Source: Paenibacillus sp. FSL K6-3182 (GTDB taxonomy: Bacteria > Bacillota > Bacilli > Paenibacillales > Paenibacillaceae). Taken from it: 64,000 bases of DNA. The position numbers and the translations under genes are program-made. Of the stretch, positions 35,629-44,635 are shown one piece after another. The notes below the pieces were generated by a model. The model saw only the letters and a list, made by a program, of their open reading frames with translations, did no database searches and had not been told where the DNA came from. Numbering within the stretch: position 1 is the first letter of the stretch; each line of letters starts with the position of its first letter. The stretch covers positions 7,319,501 through 7,383,500 of the forward strand of contig NZ_CP150265.1 in the NCBI RefSeq assembly GCF_037976325.1. Direction: 5' to 3'.

Positions 35629-36618
35629 ATGCATTTGCAAGAAGAGCAGGTTGTAATTGGAATAGACGGCGGCGGAACTCATACCCGCGTCATGGTGTGC
35701 AGTCATAGAGGACATGTGCTTTCATATTTGGAACGAGGCTCCGCCTCTATTTACAAAGACGAGATGGCAGCTGAAAATGTGCAAGGAGCTATTACCCAAG
35801 CACTCCAGCAAGCTGGCCGCACTCCCTATCATGCGCTCGCGCTGGTTGCTGGTATTGCAGGCCTCGATTCGCCATCTGACCTCGAATGGATTAAGACATT
35901 AACAAAGCTTCCGGGACTCACCTGCCCGATGTGGCATGTGAACGATGCGGTCTCGGCTCATAGAGGCGCATTAATGGGTGAACAAGGCATCGTCGTTATC
36001 GCTGGAACAGGCTCGATTATCGTAGGCATGACGGACGATGGACAAATGATTCGCAACTATGATTTTCACCATTATGCAGCTAGCGCAGCGAGATTTGTTG
36101 CCTATGATGCTGTATATGAGATGCTGGCAGGCAATTGTGATGATACGGACCGCGAGCTTCGCGAAGCCATGCTTGTTCATTGGAATGTTTCAACGGCCCA
36201 GCAGCTTGCTGATATAGCCAAAAAAGGCTTTGCGGATGATCGCCGTACGCGAGACAAGCAGTTTGGGAAGTTCGCTCCTGCGGTTACGGAAGCCGCCGAG
36301 CGTGGAAGCTCTCTCGCTATCCGCGTGTGCAACCGTGCCATCGATCAAATCAAGGTAGGCATCGAGATGATTGCTTCCTCCTTCTATAGTGAAGAGGTCG
36401 CTGTTACTTTCACAGGCAGCGTTGCAAACAGCCCTTATTTTATTCGCGAGCTGGGCGAGAAGCTTCGGCAAGGAAACAACAAGCGCTACACCGTTGTTCA
36501 GCCTAAATTTCCGCCTGTAGTCGGCTCTGTTTTACTCGCGTTGAAACAGCTGGATATTGCCATAGATGATGACGTTATCCATAACCTAAGTGAATATACA
36601 TTTGAGACTGCCGAATAA
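35629..36618 (+). CDS. BadF/BadG/BcrA/BcrD ATPase family sugar kinase-like protein
   Basis: 329-aa ASKHA-fold protein, most like bacterial N-acetylglucosamine kinases. VIGIDGGGTHTRVMVCS is the phosphate-1 motif, AGIAGLDSP and NDAVSAHRGAL carry the likely catalytic Asp, VIAGTGSIIVG is phosphate-2 and VTFTGSVANSPYF the adenosine motif. It should phosphorylate an amino sugar or similar molecule from cell-wall turnover. ATG 35629 is preceded by AGGAG 8 bases away; the frame opens 9 bases earlier at a GTG. Single gene. Confidence 0.85.
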   Translation: MHLQEEQVVIGIDGGGTHTRVMVCSHRGHVLSYLERGSASIYKDEMAAENVQGAITQALQQAGRTPYHALALVAGIAGLDSPSDLEWIKTLTKLPGLTCPMWHVNDAVSAHRGALMGEQGIVVIAGTGSIIVGMTDDGQMIRNYDFHHYAASAARFVAYDAVYEMLAGNCDDTDRELREAMLVHWNVSTAQQLADIAKKGFADDRRTRDKQFGKFAPAVTEAAERGSSLAIRVCNRAIDQIKVGIEMIASSFYSEEVAVTFTGSVANSPYFIRELGEKLRQGNNKRYTVVQPKFPPVVGSVLLALKQLDIAIDDDVIHNLSEYTFETAE

Positions 36619-36726
36619 GAGTTTATTCCCAAGTCAACAGTTTAAAACATGGCTATTGACCTTTCCGTTACGTATACCTTTAAGCTAGGGATGAATCATT
36701 TTGAACCCTACTGAGGAGGAATTGCG

Positions 36727-37413
36727 ATGCCAGACCATGATGCTATTTATAAGGAAGAAGCGGCGCGTTATCATGAATTAATCGCTAGGCAGCCGAGCGT
36801 GCAGCATTGGATCGAAGAGATAAGACCAATTAGAGGATTGGATATTGTAGATCTTGGTGCCGGCTCCGGCAGACTCACTGCCGTACTAGCCGATCAGGCC
36901 AAAACGATTGTTGCACTTGATGCGTATGAGCCTATGCTGCATGTAGCGGCAGAACGATTACGTTCTGCTGGCTATACGAATTGGAGAACGCAGGCTGCTG
37001 ATCATCGCGAGCTGCCTCTTGCGAGCCAAAGCGCGGATCTAATCGTTTCCGGCTGGAGTATTTGTTACTTAGGCAGCGATAATCTACCAAACTGGGAGCA
37101 GAACCTACGGCAGGTAATGAGCGAAATGAAACGTGTGCTCCGCGATAACGGAACCATTATTATTTTTGAGACGATGGGCACTGGCTTCGAAACACCAAAC
37201 CCGCCTGACTTTTTGAAGAAATACTACGCTGCACTTGAGCAGGATTATGGATTCTCGCACAAATGGGTACGAACGGATTATGCCTTTGACAGCGTGGAAC
37301 AAGCGGAGCAATTAACACGTTTCTTCTTTAGTGATGAATTAGCAGATAGGGTAGCGCGGGACAAGCTCGTCCACCTGCCAGAATGCGCTGGTATTTGGTG
37401 GCTTCATTTGTAA
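36727..37413 (+). CDS. Class I SAM-dependent methyltransferase
   Basis: 228-aa Rossmann methyltransferase. Motif I DIVDLGAGSGRL (about residues 36-47), acidic end of beta2 VALDAYEP, motif II/III DLIVSGWSICYL and LRDNGTIIIFETMG. Methyl acceptor unknown; the layout is like small-molecule or quinone-type methyltransferases. GAGGAGG lies 7 bases before the ATG. It converges with a second methyltransferase gene 9 bases downstream. Confidence 0.87.
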   Translation: MPDHDAIYKEEAARYHELIARQPSVQHWIEEIRPIRGLDIVDLGAGSGRLTAVLADQAKTIVALDAYEPMLHVAAERLRSAGYTNWRTQAADHRELPLASQSADLIVSGWSICYLGSDNLPNWEQNLRQVMSEMKRVLRDNGTIIIFETMGTGFETPNPPDFLKKYYAALEQDYGFSHKWVRTDYAFDSVEQAEQLTRFFFSDELADRVARDKLVHLPECAGIWWLHL

Positions 37414-37422
37414 TCATGCATA

Positions 37423-38040
37423 TTAACCTGACTTTTCAACACACCAAGTAGTCATGCAGCGTTTGTCTGCTACGATAACGGTTTTGAGCGGCTCGAATAA
37501 ATGCCCGCTCAGCTTTGCCGTCATTCCAAGCAGTTTTTCCTCCGTAACCAGAAAACGTCTGCTTCCGTCAGGAAGCAGATATTGTCCTTCACCAAGCGGC
37601 TGCATACGGGACTCCATGCCAATGGAGGAGGCCAACCTAGCGAACAGCTTCCCGCCTGGCTTAAGCACGCGCCAGAGCTCATTAACCATTTGATCAAAAT
37701 GCTCCTCATTGTCGGCAAAATGCAGAACCGCGCTGCTAATAATAAAATCAAAGCTCGCATCGGCGAAGCTCATCTGCTCTACCGCCTCCACGCGTGCCTG
37801 CTCTTTCGCCCATTTAGGAGCTATCAAGTCCGCTAACCGCTGCAACTCTTGAATAGCTGTCTCTGATCGATCGATTGCAAATACATCATAGCCGCTGCGA
37901 AGCAAATACGTCAGGTTTCTCCCTGAGCCGCAGCCTGCATCAAGAATACGCATATCCTTTGTAAGTGATCCCTTCAGCAGCTGATCAAATAAATAAATAT
38001 CGATGCCGCCAAATTGCTCCTTCAATTCCATCTCCATCAT
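37423..38040 (-). CDS. Class I SAM-dependent methyltransferase
   Basis: 205-aa methyltransferase. Motif I ILDAGCGSGRNLTYLLRSGY (about 32-51), FAIDRS, FDFIISSAVLHFAD and WRVLKPGGKLFARL. Similar in type to Methyltransf_11 proteins, substrate unknown. Starts 12 bases after the membrane-anchored methyltransferase-like gene, with GGAGGAG before the ATG, forming the end of a dbpA-led operon. Confidence 0.87.
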   Translation of the reverse strand: MMEMELKEQFGGIDIYLFDQLLKGSLTKDMRILDAGCGSGRNLTYLLRSGYDVFAIDRSETAIQELQRLADLIAPKWAKEQARVEAVEQMSFADASFDFIISSAVLHFADNEEHFDQMVNELWRVLKPGGKLFARLASSIGMESRMQPLGEGQYLLPDGSRRFLVTEEKLLGMTAKLSGHLFEPLKTVIVADKRCMTTWCVEKSG

Positions 38041-38052
38041 TTGCTCCTCCTT

Positions 38053-38613
38053 CTATGATGTCTTCTTTACCTTGTATACATAAACCTTGGTCCGATACAT
38101 ATCACGGCAAATAAGGATACGCTCAGGCTCCCAGTCCGGCAGCGCAAAACATACGCTTATAACATATGCACCCGGCTTTAATTGCTCGTGAAAAATGGGG
38201 CTTAAACGCCGCATCGCACCCGGATAGAGGTAACACACAACCATATCCACATCCCGGTACGAATATGTGTACAAGTCGCCCTTTTTGAACGATACATTCG
38301 TCCGTTTTTCGAGTTTCGCTGCCATAAAAGATATCCACATGGGGATAACTGAATTTTCGATCCCAATGATCCGCAGGTTTCTGCTGGTTCTCCCCGCTTG
38401 AAACGCGAGCGTACCCCAGCCAGAGCCCGCTTCCACCATAACGCCGCGGCTTTGCAGCCGTCTGATCTCATCAACTACAACCCGCCGCACCGGCGCTGAG
38501 GAAGGCATAGGCGATATGCCGTTCCGCCAGCTTGCATATACGATGGACAGCAAGGCAATCAGCACGATAGCTGCCACGACCAGCAATACATTCTGATAGA
38601 TGAAGCTTTCCAC
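38053..38613 (-). CDS. Membrane-anchored methyltransferase-like protein
   Basis: About 186 aa. An N-terminal helix (MESFIYQNVLLVVAAIVLIALLSIVYAS) is followed by a compact Rossmann domain with VMVEAGSGWGTLAFQAGR as SAM motif I, IGIENS, and VDMVVCYLYPGAM. The core is about 150 residues, minimal for a methyltransferase. I choose GTG 38613, which has GGGAG 6 bases upstream, over the ATG at 38637, which has no ribosome site. Substrate unknown; membrane tethering suggests a lipid or envelope target, but that is inference. Confidence 0.72.
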   Translation of the reverse strand: MESFIYQNVLLVVAAIVLIALLSIVYASWRNGISPMPSSAPVRRVVVDEIRRLQSRGVMVEAGSGWGTLAFQAGRTSRNLRIIGIENSVIPMWISFMAAKLEKRTNVSFKKGDLYTYSYRDVDMVVCYLYPGAMRRLSPIFHEQLKPGAYVISVCFALPDWEPERILICRDMYRTKVYVYKVKKTS

Positions 38614-38647
38614 GATGATCTCCCTATCTTGTTTCATGGAGGATTAG

Positions 38648-40096
38648 TTAAGATTTATTCCCTCTGCGAACCTTCAGCTGCTTGCCCTTCACTGTCGTAT
38701 TTCGCATAACCTCCAGCACTAGCGAGCCTTTGCCATTCAAAATTTCAACATCGGTAACATTATCCAAAATCGTAATAATACCGATATCTTCTGCAGACAC
38801 GCCTTCTATTTTGGCAATGGTTCCGACAAAATCGACCGCTCTAAGCTTCTTTTTCTTGCCGCCGTTAAAGTTAAGCTTCATAATCTGTTTGTTCAGCTGC
38901 TCGCGCTTGTCTTTTTTGAGAACGGGACCGATATTGAGCTTCTGTTCAAAATCTTCTCTGCGAAGGTCAACCGCTTCTTCCGATGGCGCCTTCGCTTTGT
39001 TAATGCTAAATCCGATGTAGCCTTCTATTTCAGCTAGACGCCTTGCATCCTTAGATGCTGCGAAGGTGATCGCTTTACCCGTCTTGCCAGCCCGTCCCGT
39101 TCTGCCCGTACGATGAACATAACTTTCCTTCTCCAGCGGAATATCGAAGTTGATGACATGCGTAATATTCGTAATATCAATGCCTCTTGCTGCTACATCC
39201 GTTGCAACCAAATAACGGAATTGCCCTCTGCGGAACGCATTCATTACTTCAAAACGCTCATCCTGCTCCATGCCGCCATGGATGCGGTCGCACGGATATT
39301 CGAGCTCCGCCATTTGTCTGAACACTTGATCCACGTTCTCCTGTGTCCGGCAAAAAATAATACAGCTGTCCGGATTTTCGACGATCATCACGTCTTGGAG
39401 CAGCTTAAACTTGTCTGCTTCCTTCACTTCAATAACCGAGTGCTCAATCGTAGCAGTCGTAAGTCCCTCTGCCTTGATCTCTACTTGTACAGGAGTGTTC
39501 ATATATCTATGCGCTAGCTTAGCTACATCCTCAGGGAACGTTGCAGAGAACAGCATTGTCACTCGATCCGTAGGCAGCTGCTGAATAATAGCTTGTACCT
39601 GCTCGATAAAGCCCATGTTCAGCATTTCGTCCGCTTCGTCAATGACTAAATATTTGATTCGTTCGATGGGAAGTGTTCCACGCTCAATATGATCATGTAC
39701 GCGTCCAGGCGTCCCTACGACCATATGCGTTCTTTGCTTAAGCTCGGCTCTTTGGATATGGAAAGGCGCTTTACCGTAGACGGCCATCGATTTGATTCGC
39801 TTGAAACGGCCGATATTGGTAATGTCCTCGTTGACTTGCAGTGCCAGCTCCCTCGTTGGTGTCAGCACAAGCACCTGAGGTTTGTTTTCGTTCCAATCGA
39901 CCAGCTCGCATAATGGAATGCCGTAGGCTGCTGTCTTACCGCTGCCCGTCTGTGATTTAACGACCAAATCCTTTTGCTCAAGCGCAACGGGAATAACCTC
40001 TCGCTGCACCTCTGTTGGCGTTTCGTAGGACAGGCTCTCCAACGCTCGAACGATTTCTTGGCTTAACGCATAATCCGCAAACTTTATTTCACTCAT
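38648..40096 (-). CDS. dbpA: DEAD-box RNA helicase DbpA/YxiN-like
   Basis: 482-aa ATP-dependent RNA helicase. Motifs in order: Q motif TPTEVQ, motif I SQTGSGKT, Ia [41 protein letters not shown] and [10 protein letters not shown]. Residues about 405-480 ([42 protein letters not shown]) form the DbpA RNA-binding domain that targets hairpin 92 of 23S rRNA in the family's studied members. Acts in 50S subunit assembly. GAGG lies 7 bases before the ATG. Confidence 0.93.
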   Translation of the reverse strand: MSEIKFADYALSQEIVRALESLSYETPTEVQREVIPVALEQKDLVVKSQTGSGKTAAYGIPLCELVDWNENKPQVLVLTPTRELALQVNEDITNIGRFKRIKSMAVYGKAPFHIQRAELKQRTHMVVGTPGRVHDHIERGTLPIERIKYLVIDEADEMLNMGFIEQVQAIIQQLPTDRVTMLFSATFPEDVAKLAHRYMNTPVQVEIKAEGLTTATIEHSVIEVKEADKFKLLQDVMIVENPDSCIIFCRTQENVDQVFRQMAELEYPCDRIHGGMEQDERFEVMNAFRRGQFRYLVATDVAARGIDITNITHVINFDIPLEKESYVHRTGRTGRAGKTGKAITFAASKDARRLAEIEGYIGFSINKAKAPSEEAVDLRREDFEQKLNIGPVLKKDKREQLNKQIMKLNFNGGKKKKLRAVDFVGTIAKIEGVSAEDIGIITILDNVTDVEILNGKGSLVLEVMRNTTVKGKQLKVRRGNKS

Positions 40097-40356
40097 CTAT
40101 AGACCTCTTCCGCACTTTAGTAGTTAAAACTTTCGTAACCTTAAGAATAGCATAATAACGGCCCATTTGATTCATAAACCTTTGTACAGCCCTGCTTTCA
40201 AAATTTATTTGTTAGATCAACCGCTAAATCGGGTTATATCGTATAAGAGCTTGCTTCGCTCTAAACAAGGCAGTACTACAAAAAGTGAGTACTAGTTCAC
40301 TTTAGATTGGGTCATTATAATAAAAGCAAGATCAACTAGAAAGGCTTGTGAGTGCT

Positions 40357-42597
40357 ATGCTTCGATTAAATGTTGCGCGTGTTGGGTTTCTAATGGGCGT
40401 TTCACTTCTGCTTGCTTCCATCATCTATTTCTTCGCGGCGAACTGGGGCGGCCTAGTCCGCGCCGATAAAATTCTCGCGTCAGCCGGCATCATGGTGTTA
40501 TTCTATGGCGCAGCTTTCGTTTTTTCCAAAATGAAAATAATGCTTGGGCATCACGATTTTTTGTCTGTTACTTTTCTAGTCGGCGGCTGTGTTGCGTTTG
40601 GCGTGGCGGTTGCCCTTCTAAATCAAATATATAATTCACATGCGGACACCTATGAGCTGTTTCTCGTTTGGTCCATTCCTGCTCTGCTGCTCGCGTTCAT
40701 TACCCGCTTTAATCCTTTTTATATCCTTGCCTATATACTCGTTCATCTAACCCTGTGGCAATACTTTTTCCCAAGCGCGTATTCTATCGTCCATAGCGAC
40801 CAAGAAATTTTGCTGATTGGCTGGTTATTTGCGCTTATCAATCTTATTCTATTCGCATTAATAGAAGCCAAACGTCTCTCATCAGTACCACTTAAATTCA
40901 TTAGCTTTACTGCCTTTCATATTTCTTTGCTCGTCTTGACAAGTTCCGATCTATACGAACATTATGGCGCATGGATGAACGTCGCAAGCGCTGCGGCAAT
41001 CGCGTTCGGATTCTATTATTTCACCCAAGTTCGCCTGGATAAAATCATGCTTACCCTTAACGCGCTGGCTGCTTCCGCTTTCGCTGTATTTAAATATTTC
41101 GAGCTGATGTCCGAGCATTATTCCACCTTGTTTTTTATATTCGGACTCCTCTTTGTCGCTTTATTACTCACAGCCAACGTCTTATTCTTCCGTTACTTAA
41201 ACAAGCTCGGCAAGCATCAGTCAAGCTCTAATGAACGAGATGACCAAGCATCCCATCCATCAGAAGAACATAAGAGCACTCTTGTTGGCAAAATCGCATT
41301 CACAATCGTTACCGTAATCGGTGTTTTGATTGGCAGTATCTCCTTAGTAGGCTTAGTACTATTAGCCGCTGGTGAAATCCCGCCCGAAAACATTTTATTT
41401 GTAGTGTCACTGCTGTTTATTATTCCAACACTGCTGCTGACTCGCTTAAATACGGCTGTACGCTACACAGTGCTTACGATTGGATATATAGCTGGACTTA
41501 TCTCTACCGCTTGGATTGATACTTCAGCCTTATCTATTTTTTTCATAACGGTACTGCTGGTCGGATGGTTCAAATGGCAAGGAAGGGTACCGCATTTCTT
41601 TATCTATACCTTACTGAATATCAATATCGCTATTCTTCTGTTTCAGTTATTTGGATCTGTTCATAATGCAGCTTCCTTCATCGTGTTCATCGTGACGTCG
41701 CTCAATGCAGTCATTTACGCTAGTCACCATCTGCTCAGAGAAGGCGCCTTCAAGATTCATGTAAGAGAATGCGGTTGGCTCTTTACTTTGCTGCTTCTAT
41801 TTTGGCTAACCTTTATGGATAACATTTTCCCTTACTCATATGAGCTATTTAATATATTGAATTTCATTGTAGTTACGATCGCAGCCTTTCTATTTGTTAG
41901 GCGCAGCCAAGCTCTTGAAGCAGCCATAAGCTTCGTATTCTGGTTCATTTTCCTTGCGTTCAAATATTACGACTTGTTCTGGACGTTATTGCACAAGTCG
42001 ATTACACTCGCCCTGCTTGGCGTGATTATCATAGCAGCTACTTATATTTACGCCTATAGAACACGCGCAGCAGTGTCTGAACAAGCGGACTCATTCAGCC
42101 GATTGCTGCGCAGAAGCCCCGCTCTCATTGCTATCGTTGTAGTGCTGCAGCTCGGTTATGTCGGTTACCATGCCGCAGTAAGCGAAATATTGCTCTCGAG
42201 CGGCACTCCGATTAAGCTGGCCATCGTTCCGCTTGATCCACGATCCATTTTGCAAGGCGATTATGTAGCGCTCCAATATAATATTTCGGTACCGCCAGAT
42301 CACATCACTCAGGAACTGGAAAGACGTCCAAGCAACAGCCGAATTAAGGTCGTGCTTCAACAAGGTGCCGGCGGCGTATACAACTTGGATCGTTTATATA
42401 AAAAAGGTGAGCCTTTAGCTGACAAGGAAATCATTATTAACGGTTCCACTAGCGGCTGGAGAAACATCCAGTACGGCATAGAATCTTATTTTGTACCCGA
42501 AGGCACTGGGCTGGAAACGGAGCAAAATGCCCGCTTTGCGTATGTAATGGTTGGAACAAAAGGCGACGCTATACTAGAGAAATTAACAAAAGAATAG
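40357..42597 (+). CDS. DUF2157 membrane protein fused to a GDYXXLXY domain
   Basis: 746-aa polytopic protein with about 16-18 hydrophobic helices. The N-terminus matches DUF2157 (ANWGGLVRADKILAS, then many helices); the middle fits DUF4401; the C-terminal 170 residues leave the membrane and contain LAIVPLDPRSILQGDYVALQY, the GDYXXLXY signature. In many bacteria these two parts are separate adjacent genes. Function is unknown. Start ATG 40357 or GTG 40348; AAAGG lies 3 bases before the GTG and 12 before the ATG, so the start is uncertain. Confidence 0.82.
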   Translation: MLRLNVARVGFLMGVSLLLASIIYFFAANWGGLVRADKILASAGIMVLFYGAAFVFSKMKIMLGHHDFLSVTFLVGGCVAFGVAVALLNQIYNSHADTYELFLVWSIPALLLAFITRFNPFYILAYILVHLTLWQYFFPSAYSIVHSDQEILLIGWLFALINLILFALIEAKRLSSVPLKFISFTAFHISLLVLTSSDLYEHYGAWMNVASAAAIAFGFYYFTQVRLDKIMLTLNALAASAFAVFKYFELMSEHYSTLFFIFGLLFVALLLTANVLFFRYLNKLGKHQSSSNERDDQASHPSEEHKSTLVGKIAFTIVTVIGVLIGSISLVGLVLLAAGEIPPENILFVVSLLFIIPTLLLTRLNTAVRYTVLTIGYIAGLISTAWIDTSALSIFFITVLLVGWFKWQGRVPHFFIYTLLNINIAILLFQLFGSVHNAASFIVFIVTSLNAVIYASHHLLREGAFKIHVRECGWLFTLLLLFWLTFMDNIFPYSYELFNILNFIVVTIAAFLFVRRSQALEAAISFVFWFIFLAFKYYDLFWTLLHKSITLALLGVIIIAATYIYAYRTRAAVSEQADSFSRLLRRSPALIAIVVVLQLGYVGYHAAVSEILLSSGTPIKLAIVPLDPRSILQGDYVALQYNISVPPDHITQELERRPSNSRIKVVLQQGAGGVYNLDRLYKKGEPLADKEIIINGSTSGWRNIQYGIESYFVPEGTGLETEQNARFAYVMVGTKGDAILEKLTKE

Positions 42598-42623
42598 TGC
42601 TGTATAATTGACCGCCCATAAAC

Positions 42624-42680
42624 AAAAAAAGAAGCAGGACCTATACAGCGCAACAGCTGTGCAGGTCCTGCTTCTTTCAA
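42624..42680. terminator. Bidirectional terminator
   Basis: Stem AAAGAAGCAGGACCT / AGGTCCTGCTTCTTT around an inner ACAGC / GCTGT stem, between converging genes. Confidence 0.85.
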
Positions 42681-42785
42681 AATAGAAGGAAATATTTCCG
42701 TTGCTTCTACTTAGCTTATATTTGCCCAACAACGCTGCTTCCGTTTGCTGAGTACGTTGAAGGCTTTTTTTGCATATTCTTTCGA

Positions 42786-43247
42786 TTATCCGTGCATCAA
42801 TTTGTTCAATTCCGTAAATTCCTCTAAATAACCGTTTCTCTCCAGCTCCATCAATGCCTTCCGAATGCTGACCTCATCCTCGCCAGATTGATCTGATAGT
42901 GCTAAGAGCTCAGGCAATGTAATGTTTTTATGCTCCTTGCAATACGTGAGCAGCCCTTTAGCTGCCCAAGATAAGCGATCATCCTGGAATTCACCGATCA
43001 TTTTACGGAACAATTTATGTGGGATTAGCTGCTCGTCAACTAAGGCTTGCATCGCTTTTATTGCAAGTTTTGTCGTCATACGGCCTTTTTTGGCAACCTC
43101 GTCTAAGGTGAGCGATGCGGAATCCGCCGTGCTTGAGCTGAGTACGATATAAATCATTTGCGAATAAATATCCAAGCTTTGATTATAAAAGATTTCGGTG
43201 GAAACAGTGAAGTTTCTAACGTTTCCCGGTGCAATTTCTGTTGTCAT
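42786..43247 (-). CDS. Hypothetical winged-helix-like protein
   Basis: 153 aa, not recognised by name. Two helix-turn-helix-like segments are visible: LTLDEVAKKGRMTTKLAIKAMQALVDEQLI (about 47-76) and ITLPELLALSDQSGEDEVSIRKALMELERNGYLEEF (about 109-145), and DRLSWAAKGLLTYCKEHK between them is like the central helix of DnaD or replication-initiator winged helices. A DNA-binding or regulatory role is plausible. GGGAGAG precedes the ATG. Confidence 0.7.
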   Translation of the reverse strand: MTTEIAPGNVRNFTVSTEIFYNQSLDIYSQMIYIVLSSSTADSASLTLDEVAKKGRMTTKLAIKAMQALVDEQLIPHKLFRKMIGEFQDDRLSWAAKGLLTYCKEHKNITLPELLALSDQSGEDEVSIRKALMELERNGYLEEFTELNKLMHG

Positions 43248-43380
43248 GTTCTTTCTCTCCCTTCCGAATGGTCTATACCATAATAAAGGTTCGGATACGG
43301 GGTTTCAAATGGGGCTTCATTAGAAAAAGTTAATCGCAGCCGCTTAACCGCGAAGAAACATAATTTTCATCCGGGTAAGG

Positions 43381-43704
43381 TCATCTTTCTTCTTCTCTTT
43401 CCGGATTGTAGCGGTATTTTTCCAAATCAATTCGCCCGTCCTCGCTCGCTGCAACACCTTCCTCTTTTAAATAAAAGATCTGCATGTAACGAGCTTCCTC
43501 CTCTTGAATCGATATCTCCCCTTTTGCATTAACAACTCTGTGCCAGGGAAGATTATAAATGCCGCTCATCGAATGCAGAACTCGGACAACCTGCCTTGCC
43601 CCCCTGCGATTGCCAGCCAGTTCTGCGACTTGACCATACGTCATTACGGTGCCTTCCGGAATCGCCTTAATGATGGATACAACTCTTTGCGTATAGGGCT
43701 GCAT
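43381..43704 (-). CDS. Alkyltransferase-like protein (ATL), MGMT family
   Basis: 107-aa protein with the DNA-binding domain of O6-alkylguanine-DNA alkyltransferase: GTVMTYGQVAELAGNRRGARQVVRVLH holds the helix-turn-helix and arginine finger. The active-site PCHRV is here PWHRV (Trp54 in place of Cys), so it cannot accept an alkyl group. ATL proteins of this kind (E. coli YbaZ, yeast Atl1) bind O6-alkylguanine and hand it to nucleotide excision repair. AAGGAG lies 7 bases before the ATG. Confidence in the class is high because the Cys-to-Trp change is its hallmark. Confidence 0.9.
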   Translation of the reverse strand: MQPYTQRVVSIIKAIPEGTVMTYGQVAELAGNRRGARQVVRVLHSMSGIYNLPWHRVVNAKGEISIQEEEARYMQIFYLKEEGVAASEDGRIDLEKYRYNPEREEER

Positions 43705-44158
43705 ATTAGAACTCCTTTATGTATGTTTTTAATCATTGTTTTTTATTATCATAACTGAATTGCGCTTCATTTACGCTTATTGAACGATAAAGCGTTTAAA
43801 ATCACGGTACATCATTCGATTTAATATCCATAAATTGGATGATTAATCAACGAACAGCAGCTATATGCCTGAATGACAGCAATATTCCAAATCTTTTTAC
43901 CGAAAGCAATAAATTTCTTTTTAACTTTTGGTGAAAACGATGTAGAATAGAAACAAAGGGTTTAATCCGATTACGTCATACGCGCATTCACATCCTTCTG
44001 CCTCACGCAGAAATAAGACTGTTACGTCCGCATAAACATTTTTTGAATAACTATGTGAAAAGTGTAACAATCTTTCAGGATGCATCTTTATCTTTAGCGG
44101 CTGACACAATTGAGACTACAACTTACTTTCAAATTTACGTAAAGGAGGACATTCTATT
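43705..44158. other. Long intergenic region upstream of DUF1641-ndh
   Basis: About 450 bases without a supportable gene. A candidate promoter and Rex-like palindrome lie at 44043-44071; elsewhere it is AT-rich with no clear hairpin. Short open frames here (such as 43921-44109 on the minus strand) lack ribosome sites and protein-like composition. Confidence 0.5.
44043..44071 (+). promoter_or_regulatory. Candidate promoter with Rex-like operator in the spacer
   Basis: TTGAAT (44043-44048), 17 bases, AACAAT (44066-44071). Within it ATGTGAAAAGTGTAACAA (44053-44070) resembles the Rex box TTGTGAA-N4-TTCACAA (left half 6 of 7, right half 5 of 7). In B. subtilis the orthologous yjlC-ndh operon is under Rex. 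Confidence 0.4.
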
Positions 44159-44599
44159 ATGTCACAACCATCTGCTGGACAAGAGGTTGCAGCTAGCCTC
44201 GTCGAAGAAAAACAAACGTTGGATGTACTTGATCAATTGATGAAGCCGGAGGTTCAAGAGTCTCTAACTGTACTCGTGGACAGCCTGCCAAAATTAGCTG
44301 AAATGGTTACTCTAATGACCAAAGCTTATGATTTTGCACAAAACATCGCTACAGACAAAGTGTTGATCAACGATTTCGCTCAAGGTATCGGTGAATTCGT
44401 TAAACCGGTTCAAGAGAAAGCAAAAGGTATCGCAACAGCAGCTATTGAAGCTGGCGAGCGCTCGCAAGAAGCGGCTAACTCTTCTGTTGGCCTATTCGCT
44501 ATGTTGAAAATGCTTAAAGATCCGGAAGTTCAAAAAACGCTTCGTTTCGCGCAAGCTTTCCTAAGTGTTTTGTCTGAACGCAAAAACGATAAAGTATAA
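44159..44599 (+). CDS. yjlC: DUF1641 protein (YjlC-like)
   Basis: 146-aa helical cytosolic protein of the DUF1641 family: LDQLMKPEVQESLTVLVDSLPKLAEMV near residues 23-50 and LFAMLKMLKDPEVQKTLRFAQAFLSVL near the end give the family's two repeated helices. It lies 36 bases before an NADH dehydrogenase gene, the same pair as yjlC-ndh in B. subtilis, so it is probably a partner or regulator of that enzyme. AAAGGAGG is 10 bases before the ATG. Codon choice suggests high expression. Confidence 0.87.
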   Translation: MSQPSAGQEVAASLVEEKQTLDVLDQLMKPEVQESLTVLVDSLPKLAEMVTLMTKAYDFAQNIATDKVLINDFAQGIGEFVKPVQEKAKGIATAAIEAGERSQEAANSSVGLFAMLKMLKDPEVQKTLRFAQAFLSVLSERKNDKV

Positions 44600-44635
44600 T
44601 ACACCGAATACGTATAGAACGAACGGAGGATGAAC

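Noticed and set aside
43921..44109. 62-aa open frame in the gap before DUF1641-ndh
   Set aside because: No ribosome site, covers the candidate promoter, and composition is not protein-like.
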